Source: Clarkia xantiana subsp. parviflora
Taxonomy: Eukaryota > Streptophyta > Magnoliopsida > Myrtales > Onagraceae
Assembly (NCBI GenBank): GCA_036873135.1
Contig: JAPTYO010000002.1
Location: 40,601,452 to 40,665,451, forward strand
Direction of reading: 5' to 3'
Length of the DNA: 64,000 nucleotides
Numbering within the stretch: the first letter of the stretch is position 1; each line of letters starts with the position of its first letter. The notes under the pieces are model-generated. The model made no database searches and had not been told where the DNA came from. It saw only the letters and a list, made by a program, of their open reading frames with translations. The position numbers and the translations under genes are program-made. This document shows positions 1-11,692 of this stretch, in pieces.

Positions 1-1
1 A

Positions 2-3000
2 AACTTCCCGATGGTCGGGTTCTCTGGCTCAACTTCCTACCCACTAGGAGTAATCACCTTACCAGTGGAGTTTGGTAGCGGTTGGAAATCAGAAAGGAGG
101 AACGTGGAGTTTTTCGTGGTTGATTCCGCGGGGACCTACAACGCAATCATCGGGAGAACCACCATAAATCCCCTGATGGCGGTTGCCTCGACTGTGCACC
201 AGAAGATGAAGTTCCCGACTGACCACGGGGTCGGAGAGGTCAAGGGCGACCAGGTGGCTTCCCGAAAATGCTATGTTAATGCCACCCGGAGGAGGAGGCG
301 AGAGGCCATGACTGTCCTCCAAACAGACACAGATCCCAGAGAAGAGTTTGGGCGTCCCGCCCCCGTAGAAGATCTGAAAGAAGTCGAGATCGACGGACCC
401 CAGAGGAAGGTGAAAATCGGGTCTGCTCTAACTGAAGAGACAGCCCAAAAATTGGTGGAGTTGCTGAAAGAGTTCAAAGAGCTGTTTGCCTGGTCCCCCA
501 GCGATATGCCAGGAATCAGCCCCGACGTGATCGTGCACGAGCTAAAGATAGACCCCGCGATCAAGCCTATTACACAGAAAAGGCGTCCGATGGGCACGGA
601 TAAGAAGATCGCAATCCAGCAGGAGGTGGGCAGGTTGCTCGATGCTGGTTTCATTAAGGAGCTCCGATTCCAGACTTGGGTTGCCAACCCAGTGCTGGTG
701 AAGAAGACTAACGGGAAGTGGCGAATGTGCGTGGACTTCCGCGACTTGAACAAGGCCTGTCCAAAGGATTGCTATCCACTCCCGAGGATTGACCAGCTGG
801 TAGATGCCACATCGGGGCATGAGCTATTAAGTTTCATGGACGCGTATTCAGGCTACAACCAGATCAAGATGGCCAAAGAAGACGCCCCCCATACAGTGTT
901 CTATGCAGACAGCGACATCTATCACTACGATGTCATGCTTTTCGGGTTGATCAATGCCGGGGCAACCTACCAGCGGATGGTGAATAAGCTGTTTGGAGAT
1001 ATGCTAGGAGAAACCATGGAAGCCTACGTGGATGATATGCTGGTGAAGTCCCGACAAGCCGAGGACCACGTGCACAACCTGACCATGGCATTTGAGCGGA
1101 TGAGGCTCCATCAAGTTCGTCTGAACCCGACGAAATGCGCCTTCGGAGTCCACTCAGGAAATTTTTTGGGCTTCATGGTAAGCCAAAGAGGAATTGAAGT
1201 GAATCCTTAGAAGCTAAGGGCAATCGAGGAGATGCAGTCTCCGATCAACCATCGGGAGGTGCAAGTGTTGAATGGCCGACTAGCTGCTATGAATCGCTTC
1301 TTGTCCAAAGCCAGCAACCGATCAATGCCGTTTTTTGAAGTCTTGAGGGCCAACAAAAAATTCGAATGGACCGCCAAATGTGAAGAGGCGTTCCAAGCAC
1401 TAAAGCAGCACCTTCGCACACTCCCGCCGCTAGCAAAACCGGCTCCAGGCGAGCCGCTCTTCCTTTATTTGGCTGTTTCTGAATTTGCCATTAGCTCTGT
1501 GTTAGTAAAGGTTGTCGAGGGCAATCAAGTCCCCGTCTATTATGTAAACAAGGCATTTGCCAAATCTGAATTGAACTATCCCGCCGTTGATAATTACTGC
1601 TCGGAAGCTAAGACCATATTTCCACGCACACGAGGTCACTGTGCTAACGAACCAGCCTTTGAAGCATTTTCTGAACCGACCGGATGCGTCGGGGAGATTG
1701 GTGAAGTGGGCAGTAGAGCTCAGTGAGTTTCGAATACACTTTGCTCCAAGAACGGCCATCAAGGGCCAGGCATTGGCGGACTTTATAGCAGAATCTACAG
1801 CCCCCGATCTAGAAGAAACGGGCCCTGTAGAGGGGGCAACCATGGAGGTCCCGACAGTAGAACAACCAGAGAGGGCAGAGCAATCAGAACAGCCAAACAA
1901 AGAAAATACCTGGGAGATGTACACGGACGGCTCCGCGAGTTCAGACGGGTCAGGAGCGGGCTTTTTATTGATACCACCAGGTGAAGGTGAACCTCTCCGA
2001 TACGCCTTGGCTTTAACATTCAAAGCCACAAACAATGAAGCGGAGTATGAACCTCTTATCACGGGCCTAAAAATTGCTAAAGGCACTGGAATCGATCACT
2101 TGAGAGTGAAGTGCGATGCAGCGTTAATTGTGAACCAAGTTCAAGGGCAATACGAAGCAAGGAGCCCGATAATGAAAAAGTATCTGCGAGAGGTACAAGC
2201 CTTGAGAGAGAGCTTCAAAAGCTTCGATATCGAGGCTATCCCGAGGGAAGAGAACGTAGAGGCAGACGCCTTGAGCAAATTTGCCCTGGGGGCACCTTTG
2301 GAAGAAAATCGGAAGGTGCACTTCCTGGAGAAGGTGATCTTATCGAGCATCGACCCAACACAGGTGTGCGCCATTGAGACAAAATCGGAGGAAGAGCCCA
2401 CTTGGATAACCCCGATAGTCGCGTATCTGACTACGGGGGCAGTCCCCGAGGATAAGGTAGCACCAGACAGGATATGTCGGATCGCGTCTAATTACGTGAT
2501 GCTGGACAATCAGCTGTACAAGAAGGGCTGGTTCTCGACTCCGTACTTGAAGTGTGTAGCAGAACCCGACACCAATCGAATCCTGAAGGAAATGCATGAG
2601 GGAGTCGCGGCTTGTCACGAGGGGGCCCGATCCATTTTGAGGAAGGTGTTGAACTTAGGCTACTATTGGCCCACGATGAACAAAGAAGCAACGGCGATGG
2701 TCCGATCATGCGACGCGTGCCAGAGGTACGCCCCGAGTATCGTGGCTCCGGCTGCTAACCTGACATCCATCAAGAGCGCTTGGCCCTTCGCGCAGTGGGG
2801 CATCGACTTGGTGGGACCTCTTCCACAAGCACAAGGACAATGTAAGTATTTACTTGTAGCTATCGATTATTTTTCGAAATGGATAGAGGCGAAGGCATTG
2901 GCCAGAACAACGGGGAACCAGATCGTCAAGTTCCTCCAAACCCACATCGTGTCCAGATACGGGATTCCTAAGGTGGTGATCAGCGACAATGGCCCACCAT

Positions 3001-3638
3001 TTAACGGCTCTCAGGTGAGGGAGTATCTGGAAGAACTGAACGTTGAGCATCGGACCGCCTCCGTACGCCATGCTCAGACTAATGGCCAGGTGGAGTCAGC
3101 CAACAAAATCGTGATGGATGGCCTGAAGAAGAGGGTCTATGCCTTGAAGGGCAAATGGCTGAACGAACTGGAAAACGTACTTTGGGCTGTTAGAACGACA
3201 CCCAAACGATCAACAAGGGAGACTCCATTTGGCCTTGTTTATGGCACGGAAGCTGTCGCTCCTGTGGAGGTAGCTGTGGCATCCCATCGAACGAGATATT
3301 ATGAGCCCCTGACGAACGATGAAATAAGACGCCTGGACTTGGACCTACTCGAAGAGAAAAGGCGGGAAGCCGATGAAGTCCAAGCTCGAATGCGCTTAGC
3401 GACGGCCAGGTACTATAATCGGCGAGTGAAGTCCCGACAGTTCTTCGTCGGGGAGCTGGTTTGGCGTCGCAACGAGTTCACCCTTTTGGACCGAATCAAC
3501 ATGATGTCACCAAAATGGGAAGGACCTTATAAGGTCGTGGGGATGCCAGCTCCGAACGCATACAAGTTGGAAGACCTCGATGGCAGAACGTTAAAGCATT
3601 CTTTCAGTGGCGAACACTTGAAGAAACACCATGCTTGA
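2..3638 (+). pseudogene. pol: A1 pol: protease end, RT, RNase H, integrase (broken)
   Basis: Reads through the end of the aspartic protease (NAIIGRTTINPLMAV), reverse transcriptase (WRMCVDFRDLNKACPKD; catalytic AYVDDM at about 1024-1041), RNase H (MYTDGSASSDGSGAGF, 1917-1965) and integrase. Integrase has an HHCC zinc finger (HEGVAACHEGA, then SCDACQ), a first catalytic Asp in WGIDLVGPL, a second in ISDNGPPFNG and Glu in NGQVESANK. The C-terminus ends SGEHLKKHHA. A TAG stop at 1208-1210 interrupts the RT/RNase H connection without changing frame. Near 1590 a 20-bp deletion shifts the frame, and the last 680 codons continue in another frame. Copies A2 and A3 read through both sites, so these are lesions of this copy. 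Confidence 0.93.
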
Positions 3639-4360
3639 AGAAAGTCGCCTTAAGTGGTGCCCGATAAAGTCGCCTTAAGTGGTGCCCGATGTAAAATCGC
3701 CTTCAGTGGTGTATGCTGTTTATCGTTTAATTCGATGTAAGCTTATCTTATGCCAATAAATAAAGAGGTTGCTTCCAAAATAAGAGTTGTCCTTAGACTT
3801 ATGCTAAGTGTAAAAGTCGCCTTCAGTGGTGCACAATGTAAGTCGCCTTCAGTGGTGCACAATGAAAGTCGCCTTCAGTGGTGCACGATGAAAGCCGCCT
3901 TAAGTGGTGCACAATACTTAGATTTATTCTGAGTATCGGAAAGTCGCCTTCAGTGGTGCACGATGAAAGCCGCCTTAAGTGGTGCACAATACTTAGATTT
4001 ATTCTGAGTATCCGAAAGTCGCCTTCAGTGGTGCACGATGGAAGTCGCCTTCAGTGGTGCACGATGGAAGTCGCCTTCAGTGGTGCACGATGAAAGTCAA
4101 CTTTAGTGATGCCCGATAAAGCCACCTTAAGTGGTGCACAATACTTAGATTTATTCTAAGTATCCGAAAGTCGCCTTCAGTGGTGCACGATGAAAGTCGC
4201 CTTCAGTGGTGCACGATATTAAGTCGCCTTAAGTGGTGCACGTTATTAAATCGTCGGGAAGGACGTATGAGAAATTCGTAAGTATCGAAATTTCGACTGC
4301 TAAGAACTAAGTCGTCTTAAGTGATGCACTCGATGCTAAGTCGCCTTAAGTGGTGCGGGT
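3637..4360 (+). repeat. minisatellite between A1 pol and antisense gene
   Basis: About 20 degenerate copies of a roughly 25-26 bp unit containing GTCGCCTTCAGTGGTGCACG. Larger units are interrupted by ATACTTAGATTTATTCT blocks. It begins right after the pol stop codon and ends before the 3' end of the antisense gene. Homologous arrays lie at the same place in A3 and A2. Confidence 0.92.
3755..3765 (+). terminator. polyadenylation-like signal AATAAATAAAG in A1
   Basis: AATAAATAAAGAGG lies about 120 bp after the pol stop, inside the minisatellite. The same string is kept on the sense strand of A3 and A2 at the equivalent place. This suggests it helps end a sense transcript. No transcript evidence is available. 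Confidence 0.4.
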
Positions 4361-4491
4361 TGTTAAAAAGTCAGGAAATACGAAAGACAACAAGAGATCG
4401 GAATTAAAGGAGTCTAATATTGATAAAGGGCTCAAAGGCCCGACGACGACACAAGAGAAGAAAATACAAGGATTCAGAAAGATAAAAGTAT

Positions 4492-7400
4492 TCAAGCTTG
4501 GTCCTTGTCAGCGGCATTGGTAGCAGAGGGGTCCACAGGATTGACTTCGGAAGGATTGGCTATCAGGGCGTCCGCACTTGGAAACTCAGAGGCGTCTTCG
4601 ACAATTACGGGGGTACTCCCCCCATCACTCTCCTCGGAAAGAGCAAAATACTTCTTCGCAAAGGGAGCGAGGGAAGGAGACTTGTCGAAGTTGATAGCGT
4701 CCCCGTACTCCAGGTGGAGCTCCTCAACGGCGTTGAAGAGAGTGTTCTCCACCTCCGCGCCAAAGAACTTCATGGCATCAGCTTGGAAGCCCTCCGACCT
4801 CCGATAGTCCTCCCAACCCTTGGCCTCCGCTTCGGCCAGCCGTGTAGGGAATCCCGCGACCAGCTCCTCCAAAGCCTTCTTCTCAAGGACCAACTGGTCC
4901 TCGGCAGCCTTCTTCTCCTGGGTCAGCCGGTCCACGACTGCCCCGCTCTTGCCGCTCTTGCCTCAAGAGTCCCTCGAAGTCCGCGATCTGCTGCTGAAGG
5001 CCCCGAAACTTCTCATTGAGGACAGTCAGCTCTTTGGCGAGCTTCCCCCGTGAAGACTGGGAGGCCTTGAGATCCGCCTGAAGCTGCTCACGGACTCCTC
5101 GGTCCCGCTCCCGGGCCTCATCATAGGCAATGACATACCCGATGAGGCGGTCACCAAGCTCCTGCAATCAAAAGGAAAAACGTTAAAAGGACAAAAGACC
5201 CGATTTATCGATCAACAAGAAAAAAGCGAAGTCTCACCTCGATGCGGCGCACAGCCATACCCCTGACGTCCCGCTGCATATGCGTCCGATTGAGGTGAAT
5301 CGGATGTCGCATAGAAGGCAGGATGGAACCCGCCAGCAGATGCAGGGCCAGTTCTTGGTCCTGTTCCCCTTGTGTGAGCGGGACTCCCTGGAGCGTCTGG
5401 ATAGGAGCCCAGGGGGCATCGGCCTGTGAAGAGTTGAAGGGCCTGTAGAAGTCCCCATCAAGAGCAAGGGGAGAGATAGGACGAGGAAGAGAAGGGCACA
5501 TCTCAGTCTCGGCCCGGACAGGGGAGGGAGAGAAGTCATGGATAGGTGAGAGCTCCCGCTGCTGTGGAGAAGACGAAGGAGGCGGCCCCTGAGGGGTTGG
5601 TTTCAAGGGGGATTGCCCTGCCTTCCGACGCTGCTGAGGGGGGTCAACCCCGCCGGTCTCCTCGGAGGAGTCCAGAGTCTCCACCTGACGAAACTGTTCG
5701 CCAGATGGTGCCTTCTCTCCAGCTGAGGAAGGCACCCCCGCTGAAGGCGGTGCATCTGTGGAAGCTGCAGCACCCGAGGAAGCTCCCGAGCGACCTGCAC
5801 CTGGAGGATGAAGAGCTTCAGATAGGTAGTCAGGAAGTTCATCGGGATTCTTACACCAAACGATACGTCGGGAGACGTATTGATCCTTCCCGCGGTAATG
5901 ATAGTAGCCTGCCCTCAAGACTCGGGGAGTTTCGCCTCGAAGGATCCTTTTGACATCAGCAATGCGGCCTTTCTTGGTCGAGGAAATCAAGTCCGACGGA
6001 ACCATCCTTTTATACGATTTAATAGCAAGTCGGAGTTGTTTACCTTCTTCAGCATTCTGGACCTCGAAGAGTTGGTCCAGGTCCACCCGTGGCCGCTTGG
6101 GCTGCTCCGCTGCAGGAGACCCCGACCTGGCAGCAGCCTTTTTAGCAGACTTCCTCTTCCGCGAGGGGCGAACAGCATCGGTCTCCCCCTGCTTAAGGAA
6201 TAGATCGGTCAGCACAGATACCTTCTTGGCTGCAAACAATAAACGAAGAAAAGTTAGAAATTTACCCAAGGGACCATGTTAGAAGGGCCGTCGAAGAGCT
6301 GCCCCCCCAGAGACAATACTGAGGAGTCGGATCCCGGCGTGCACCAGGTCCCGCTCCACCAGAGAGTTAGCATTGAGAGGAGTGTAAGACTCCCCCCAAC
6401 GATAAAGCTGGATTAGTTGGAGAGTCTCGAAGTCCTCATCGGCGTAAGTATGGAAAGCAGGCGGAGGATCTGCTGCCACCTCCCACCGAGGCCAAGGAAT
6501 AGAAGAATGTTGGATGAAGAAGTAGCTCTTCTTCCAGCTACTGTTGTCGGACCCTGTATCGATCAAGAGTCCCCGACCCTTGACCACCTTCCAGGTGTCA
6601 CTGGTCCAACCGTGCCGGGCAAGCTGCTGCTTACTCCACTTGGGCATCCGAGGGTAGAAGGCGCAAACCCCCGCCTCGTTGCATTTCAGCCCATAGAAGG
6701 TCTGGAAAAGTTGGAGGCTGTAGACCCACTTCTGTCGGAGACAGAGGACTTGAAAGGCGTTCCAGATGCGGATGGCATGAGGAGAGAAGGTAGTGGGGTG
6801 TGTTTGGTAGTGTTGGCACAGCTCAACCAGGCTACCGCAAAAGGGGAACCTGATCCCCGCTGATATTTGTCCCGTAGAGACAAATACCTCCCCTTTCTGG
6901 GGACGAGTAACCTCAGGGTCACTCGAGGGACGATGTCGAGGATACGGGAAACGAGGTTCCCAGGTGATGGTAATGCAACCCTCTCGGAGAGCTGCATCAT
7001 AAGCAGTAGTGGAAATCTCATTTGGAGCAGGAGTCGGATCCCGGCGTGCACCAGGTCCCGCTCCACCAGAGAGTTAGCAATGAGAGGAGTGTAAGACTCC
7101 CCCCAACGATAAAGCTGGATTAGTTGGAGAGTCTCGAAGTCCTCATCGGCGTAAGTATGGAAAGCAGGCGGAGGATCTGCTGCCACCTCCCACCGGGGCC
7201 AAGGAATAGAAGAATGTTGGATGAAGAAGTAGCTCTTCTTCCAGCTACTGTTGTCGGACCCTGTATCGATCAAGAGTCCCCGACCCTTGACCACCTTCCA
7301 GGTGTCACTGGTCCAACCGTGCCGGGCAAGCTGCTGCTTACTCCACTTGGGCATCCGAGGGTAGAAGGCGCAAACCCCCGCCTCGTTGCATTTCAGCCCA

Positions 7401-7880
7401 TAGAAGGTCCGGAAAAGTTGGAGGCTGTAGACCCACTTCTGTCGGAGACAGAGGACTTGAAAGGCGTTCCAGATGCGGATGGCATGAGGAGAGAAGGTAG
7501 TGGGGTGTGTTTGGTAGTGTTGGCACAGCTCAACCAGGCTACCGCAAAAGGGGAACCTGATCCCCGCTGATATTTGTCCCGTAGAGACAAATACCCCCCC
7601 TTTCTGGGGACGAGTAACCTCAGGGTCACTCGAGGGACGATGTCGAGGATACGGGAAACGAGGTTCCCAGGTGATGGTAATGCAACCCTCTCGGAGAGCT
7701 GCATCATAAGCAGTAGTGGAAATCTCATTTGGAGTATAGTCAAATTTAAAGGGTTTTCTCCCCTCGGAGCTGGAACCGCTGTCTGAAAAGCAACCAGGGC
7801 AAGAAAATACAGTGGGACTCTGGGAAAAATTGGAAAGGAAGAGTCAAACAAACAACAAAGAGAGTCTCCTTACCAGACAT
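4492..7880 (-). pseudogene. A1 antisense spliced gene (Tat extra ORF), disrupted
   Basis: Gene on the strand opposite to pol. ATGTCTG at 7880-7874 is followed by a GT-AG intron (7873-7783). Exon 2 starts at 7782 and carries the conserved N-terminal domain (PFCGSLVELCQHYQ-like, WVYSLQLF, SWKKSYFFIQHSSIPWP). A third exon (about 6229-5238) has a basic KRKSAKKAAARSG stretch and a Pro/Ser-rich region. A 76-nt intron (5237-5162) leads to an exon encoding a coiled coil and an acidic tail ending ADKDQA. A 707-bp tandem duplication breaks exon 2, the exon 2 splice donor is mutated to a G run, and there is a frameshift near 4940. Function unknown. The N-terminal half resembles the plant family named putative gypsy type transposon (Transposase_28-like); this is from memory of the family. 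Confidence 0.8.
6322..7734. repeat. 707-bp direct tandem duplication
   Basis: 6322-7028 and 7029-7734 are near-identical head-to-tail copies with a constant offset of 707 bp and only about five differences seen. The borders share the short string GGAG/AGGAG. The duplication lies in exon 2 of the A1 antisense gene. Because 707 is not a multiple of 3, it destroys the frame. A3 has a single copy. Confidence 0.93.
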
Positions 7881-8042
7881 AATGAAGTAGAGGTTGGAGG
7901 AGATGAACGAGATGTCGCCGGAAAGATGATCGGAGAGACTCCAAAGACCTTCGAAATCGCAGAGCTTGGAATTGCAGAGGAATCGCAGAGAGCTTTTGAG
8001 AATTCGAAGACGGTAAAAGTTAAAGGATGACTATGGCTAGGG

Positions 8043-8049
8043 TTTTATA
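8043..8049 (-). promoter_or_regulatory. TATA box of A1 antisense gene
   Basis: TATAAAA on the - strand, 163 bp upstream of ATGTCTG. The same box and flanking sequence (TATAAAACC) occur at the same place in A3 (12794) and A2 (25853). The upstream 150 bp, including a conserved CACTTTTCAG segment, is also kept. Confidence 0.65.
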
Positions 8050-8423
8050 GTCGAAGAAGACGGTTGAAAGGACACTTCGATCCGAGTCGTCGAAGTCGAA
8101 TAGTCTTAATCTGGACCGTTGAGATGAAACGTGCAGAAGGACAACAGGCGCAATGATGAAACGGCCTGAAAAGCACTTTTCAGAAAAGGACAGGCGCGAA
8201 AAATCAGGCACGTGGGTCGAAAACGTCACTCCATTATCTGCTGCACTTAATGCACTAGAAAACCGAAGAGACCTTTGGGATATAGCAGTTATCTACAAAA
8301 CCCTGAGGAAACGTGGAGGAGAAGACTGATAAATTAAGTAACTGAACCAAGGAACAGATCCCCGACTCTAGTATTGGAAAATCGGGAGTTGGAAGACACG
8401 ACGAACTAAAAGTCCCTCATGTC

Positions 8424-8434
8424 TTGGGGGCAAA
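8424..8434 (+). other. polypurine tract of A1
   Basis: TTGGGGGCAAA directly precedes the 3' LTR. The same tract borders the 3' LTRs of A2 and A3 on the - strand. It would prime plus-strand DNA synthesis. Confidence 0.8.
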
Positions 8435-9131
8435 TGATGGGTCCGACTACAGCCGTCAGGCTCTTTAACGGCGAGGAAACGGCAAACAGACCCACCAGGC
8501 CCAGAGTAGGGGTCAAGATGACCTAGGAGACGGGTCCCGATGAAGGGAGTCCCGGCGAAGCAAGGTCCCGACAGAGTCGGTCCCGACAGTGGAGCTGGAA
8601 GCTCCCGATGAGAAGCCTTTAAGCAGGCCCCGATGTTGAATCCCTGAGAATGATTGGCCCTGTCACGATGACGAGGGGCCCCGAGCGGTGACACAACGAG
8701 ATAACTCTGGAGTCCCCGACGGGAGTCGGGACTCGTTATCAGAGGATAAAGCCAAGATATGCGGGGCGTGGCCGAGATACGCGGAACGTGGTTAAGATAC
8801 ACGGAGCGTGGCCGAGATACGCGGGGCATGGCTAAGATACGCGAGATCACGTACGAGATATGCGGGATACGGGCTAACCACCCCTAACGGTTCGCCAGGT
8901 ACCTGAGGCATCTCTTTGCCTATAAAAGGGCAAGAGGTCACCTCAGATCACTTACGTTGAGTTGAATACACTTTGATATCTGTTACTTGCCAGTCAGACG
9001 AAGTACTCATTTAAGCATCGGAGAGGGATTCTGGGTCACCGCCCGGTCTATCCCCTCTTGCAGGATTGCGTGGAGCAAAGGAGCTAGGATTGCCGTCAAG
9101 ATCCGTACCGGAGTTCCATCGTAATCCAACA
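8435..9131 (+). repeat. 3' LTR of A1
   Basis: 697 bp, starts TGATGGG and ends GTAATCCAACA. A TATA box (TATAAAAGG) is at 8921. The shared U5 motif CATTTAAGCATCGGAGAGGG is at 9008-9027. It aligns along its length with the LTRs of A2 and A3 in reverse orientation. Confidence 0.92.
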
Positions 9132-9884
9132 CTCGTGACATACGGCAAGCATATAACACACGTGTTTAACACACATCCACCTCGTCATGCTTTGGTATAA
9201 CCAAGAGGGGCGCGCAATACAGGGAAACATGTCTCCTAACAACAACTACGGATGCTACATCCAACAAGAGGACGAGTCTCAACTCTATTCTATAGTCCAC
9301 ACCACATGGACAATCATAAAAACAAAGTATGAAATATTACTACCATGCTACCATGCATTACTAAACCATTCATGACAGGTCTTAAACGACAACGTCAAAC
9401 ATCGAAACATAAACATAAAGGGTTCAAAGGGACAACACCCCAACAAGCAACCTCAACCCAAACACAAGGAGCCAAAATCATGAACAAAGCCTGGTAGAGC
9501 AAAGACAATCAACCTAATGCCACATGCGAGGTACTAACACCTCCAGCGGGCTGAACAACACTCTCATTCGAGTGGTAAACTCCACTCAACACCTACATAG
9601 CCTTTATGGCTCTTACGAACGCGCCTACACGGCATCTACATGCGTGTCTAACATGGCACTATGCGACTACTCAGGGTAACGGTACATACATAGTTATTGT
9701 ACTAACGCCTATACATATATATCGATCAATGTTTGCAGGACATATATGTCTACTTACATACTCTACGAAGAGTCTCAAGTTTCGACCATCGGTGCGAACA
9801 ATACCAAACTACCAAGCCAATATATACAAGGGCTAGAATCATGCAAGTTGCAATACAAACATCAAGGGCATGCCTCAAGGGCAT

Positions 9885-10965
9885 TCACCTCTGAAAACCA
9901 CATTCGAGGGCATTCGCCTTAACAACCTCAAGGGGCTTGCGCCTCTGCAATCTGGGGGGCATTCGCCTCAGTAGCCGGGATAGCAATCTCGTCTTTAAGA
10001 CGCAATACAACCACATGTCCAGTGGCAAACGTGGAGTATATACCCAACTAATAAAATCAGAGATAGGGGGTAACGACAAATACTTCCTTAAAAAAACCTT
10101 CGATGGAGTCATACATCAGGTCGTTAACACCTGCACGAATGCCAGCGCAATCAAACTCCGAGTCCTTGTACTCCGTCACTCCATTAACCTTCCCTTCTGC
10201 ATATGCATTCTCCTACATAGCTTGCAAGACAAGGCTATACGCTTCGCTGTCCTCAGCAACCTTCTTCTGAAGGCCAATCACATTGGACTCGAGCGCAAAA
10301 ACTCGAGCCCGACGAGATGAGGTTCCCACCTCCAAGCGCGTCTTCTCCTTCGCGCTCGCCAGCTCGCGACACACCATGTCGCACTTATAACAACAACACA
10401 AACATGCATACAACTTATAAAAGAGTAAGGATGAAAACTCACAGACGCAAAACATGTCTGCACACCCTCAGCATACGATTGCGCACTCTCAGGTTTGCTG
10501 GGACGAACCCTTCAATCACCAGGAGGGATAATCTGCTAAAACATGCGTAATCCCACATCGGGAGTAGTAAAGATGGCCTCCTTGTCAAAGCATGGCCCCC
10601 TAACAAAAAATGGTGCCCACTCCCCACCAGTGATAACATCCTTTGCAGGACAAACCAAGCCAAATCGGGTGAGCGCATCAAGGGGCGCAATCCCTATGAA
10701 CACATTCAAGGATAAAAAAGAAGGGTCAAACATCATAATATAGCAAGAAATAAAGGCCAGTTACACATCTTCACGAAGAGACTCCTCCTCCAAGGTCCGG
10801 TCCCTCGACCGGGGGGCAGACATAGCAGGCGCGCGAGCCTGACCTTCAATGTTCAACGCATCGCCACTGCCAGATTTTGACCACTTGGGATCGCTCGAGG
10901 GACGCACCTCGGAGTCAGCTCTTTTGGTTTTGGAACGAGGCGGAGTTTTCACTACAGAAACACAC
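9885..10965 (-). pseudogene. B1 antisense gene, C-terminal exons (degenerate)
   Basis: Homologous to the B2 antisense gene at 62898-64000. Shared pieces include VRPSSDPK (near 10890), FIGIAPLDALTRFGLV with WAPF (10720-10560), DMVCRELA-KEK (near 10380-10320), ENAY and MYDS-EG-F (near 10230-10090), and FATGHV-LR (near 10010). The C-terminal part is predicted coiled coil. Stops and frame changes are frequent. Further 5' exons would lie to the right, beyond the A3 insertion; I could not identify them. Confidence 0.65.
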
Positions 10966-10974
10966 ACGCGTCCA

Positions 10975-11165
10975 CGCACCAAGAGGGGAAAAAATGCCTC
11001 TCGTTCAAAAACTAAGTATGGAGACGCTAAGTGCAACACACGCGCGTCTACACACCAAGAGGGGAAACAACACCTCTCTTTCAAAAGCTAAGTACGTGAA
11101 GCACACGTACGACAACGTGATGAGAGGAGATGTAACACCTCTCGTTCAGAAACTAGATATAATGG
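10975..11165. repeat. short direct repeats in B1
   Basis: Three imperfect copies of a block containing AAGAGGGGAAA and CCTCTCGTTCAAAAACTA, spaced roughly 70-80 bp. They probably lie in an intron or upstream part of the B1 antisense gene. Confidence 0.5.
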
Positions 11166-11692
11166 CAACATACATGGTGCAATGCGCGTATATTTCGACA
11201 CATCAACAAAGTGCGGCGATTCGCTTCTAAATTCTAAGTGTATGAATACCACGAACACCACACTATGCACGCGCAAAATCGTGCACACACGTCGACACGT
11301 CAATGCGAGATCTACAACCTCACATACGAAGCACCTAACGGGTACACCAAGTGGCTATCATGTCCACATAACTCTAAGTGGCTGTTGTGTCCACGAATCG
11401 CCGAACGACTTTTATGTCTGTGCGTCACATCAATATATCTATAACCAAGTAACGATCGCACGAAGCAGTCTACCTTGAAAATGCCAGGTTGCGGCAACAA
11501 CATGGATAGGCACGTCGCCTCGCCGACCTCTGACCGACACCATGGAAAGGTACGTAGCCTCGTCGACCACTAGCCTTCTCCCTACCTCGGAAACATCAAG
11601 TAGCTATCACTGAATGCACCCAACCTTGGAAAACCCAAGTAGCAGTCAACACGAGGGTCAACACCCCACGTCCAAGACAACCATGTGGCGAA

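Larger units (their letters stand above)
1..9131 (+). mobile_element. Ty3/gypsy Tat-type LTR retrotransposon A1, 5' part outside window
   Basis: The window opens inside the protease region of this element. In order it shows protease end, RT, RNase H, integrase, a minisatellite, an antisense spliced gene, a polypurine tract and a 3' LTR ending at 9131. The gag, primer-binding site and 5' LTR lie to the left. It is inserted in element B1, whose sequence resumes at 9132 and matches the B2 copy near 62.4-62.7 kb. Pol is broken by a stop and a 20-bp deletion, and the antisense gene by a 707-bp duplication, so this copy is dead. Assignment to Tat rests on the YVDDM-type RT, the antisense ORF between pol and the 3' LTR, and the TGGCGCC-type primer site in sister copy A2. 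Confidence 0.9.

Noticed and set aside
1502..2086. 194-codon - strand open frame, with similar frames opposite pol in A2 and A3
   Set aside because: These lie opposite RNase H and recur only because the pol sequence recurs.
3637..4360. CRISPR-like array of 25-bp repeats
   Set aside because: Units are contiguous or nearly so, without unique spacers of even length, and the host is a plant. It is a minisatellite.
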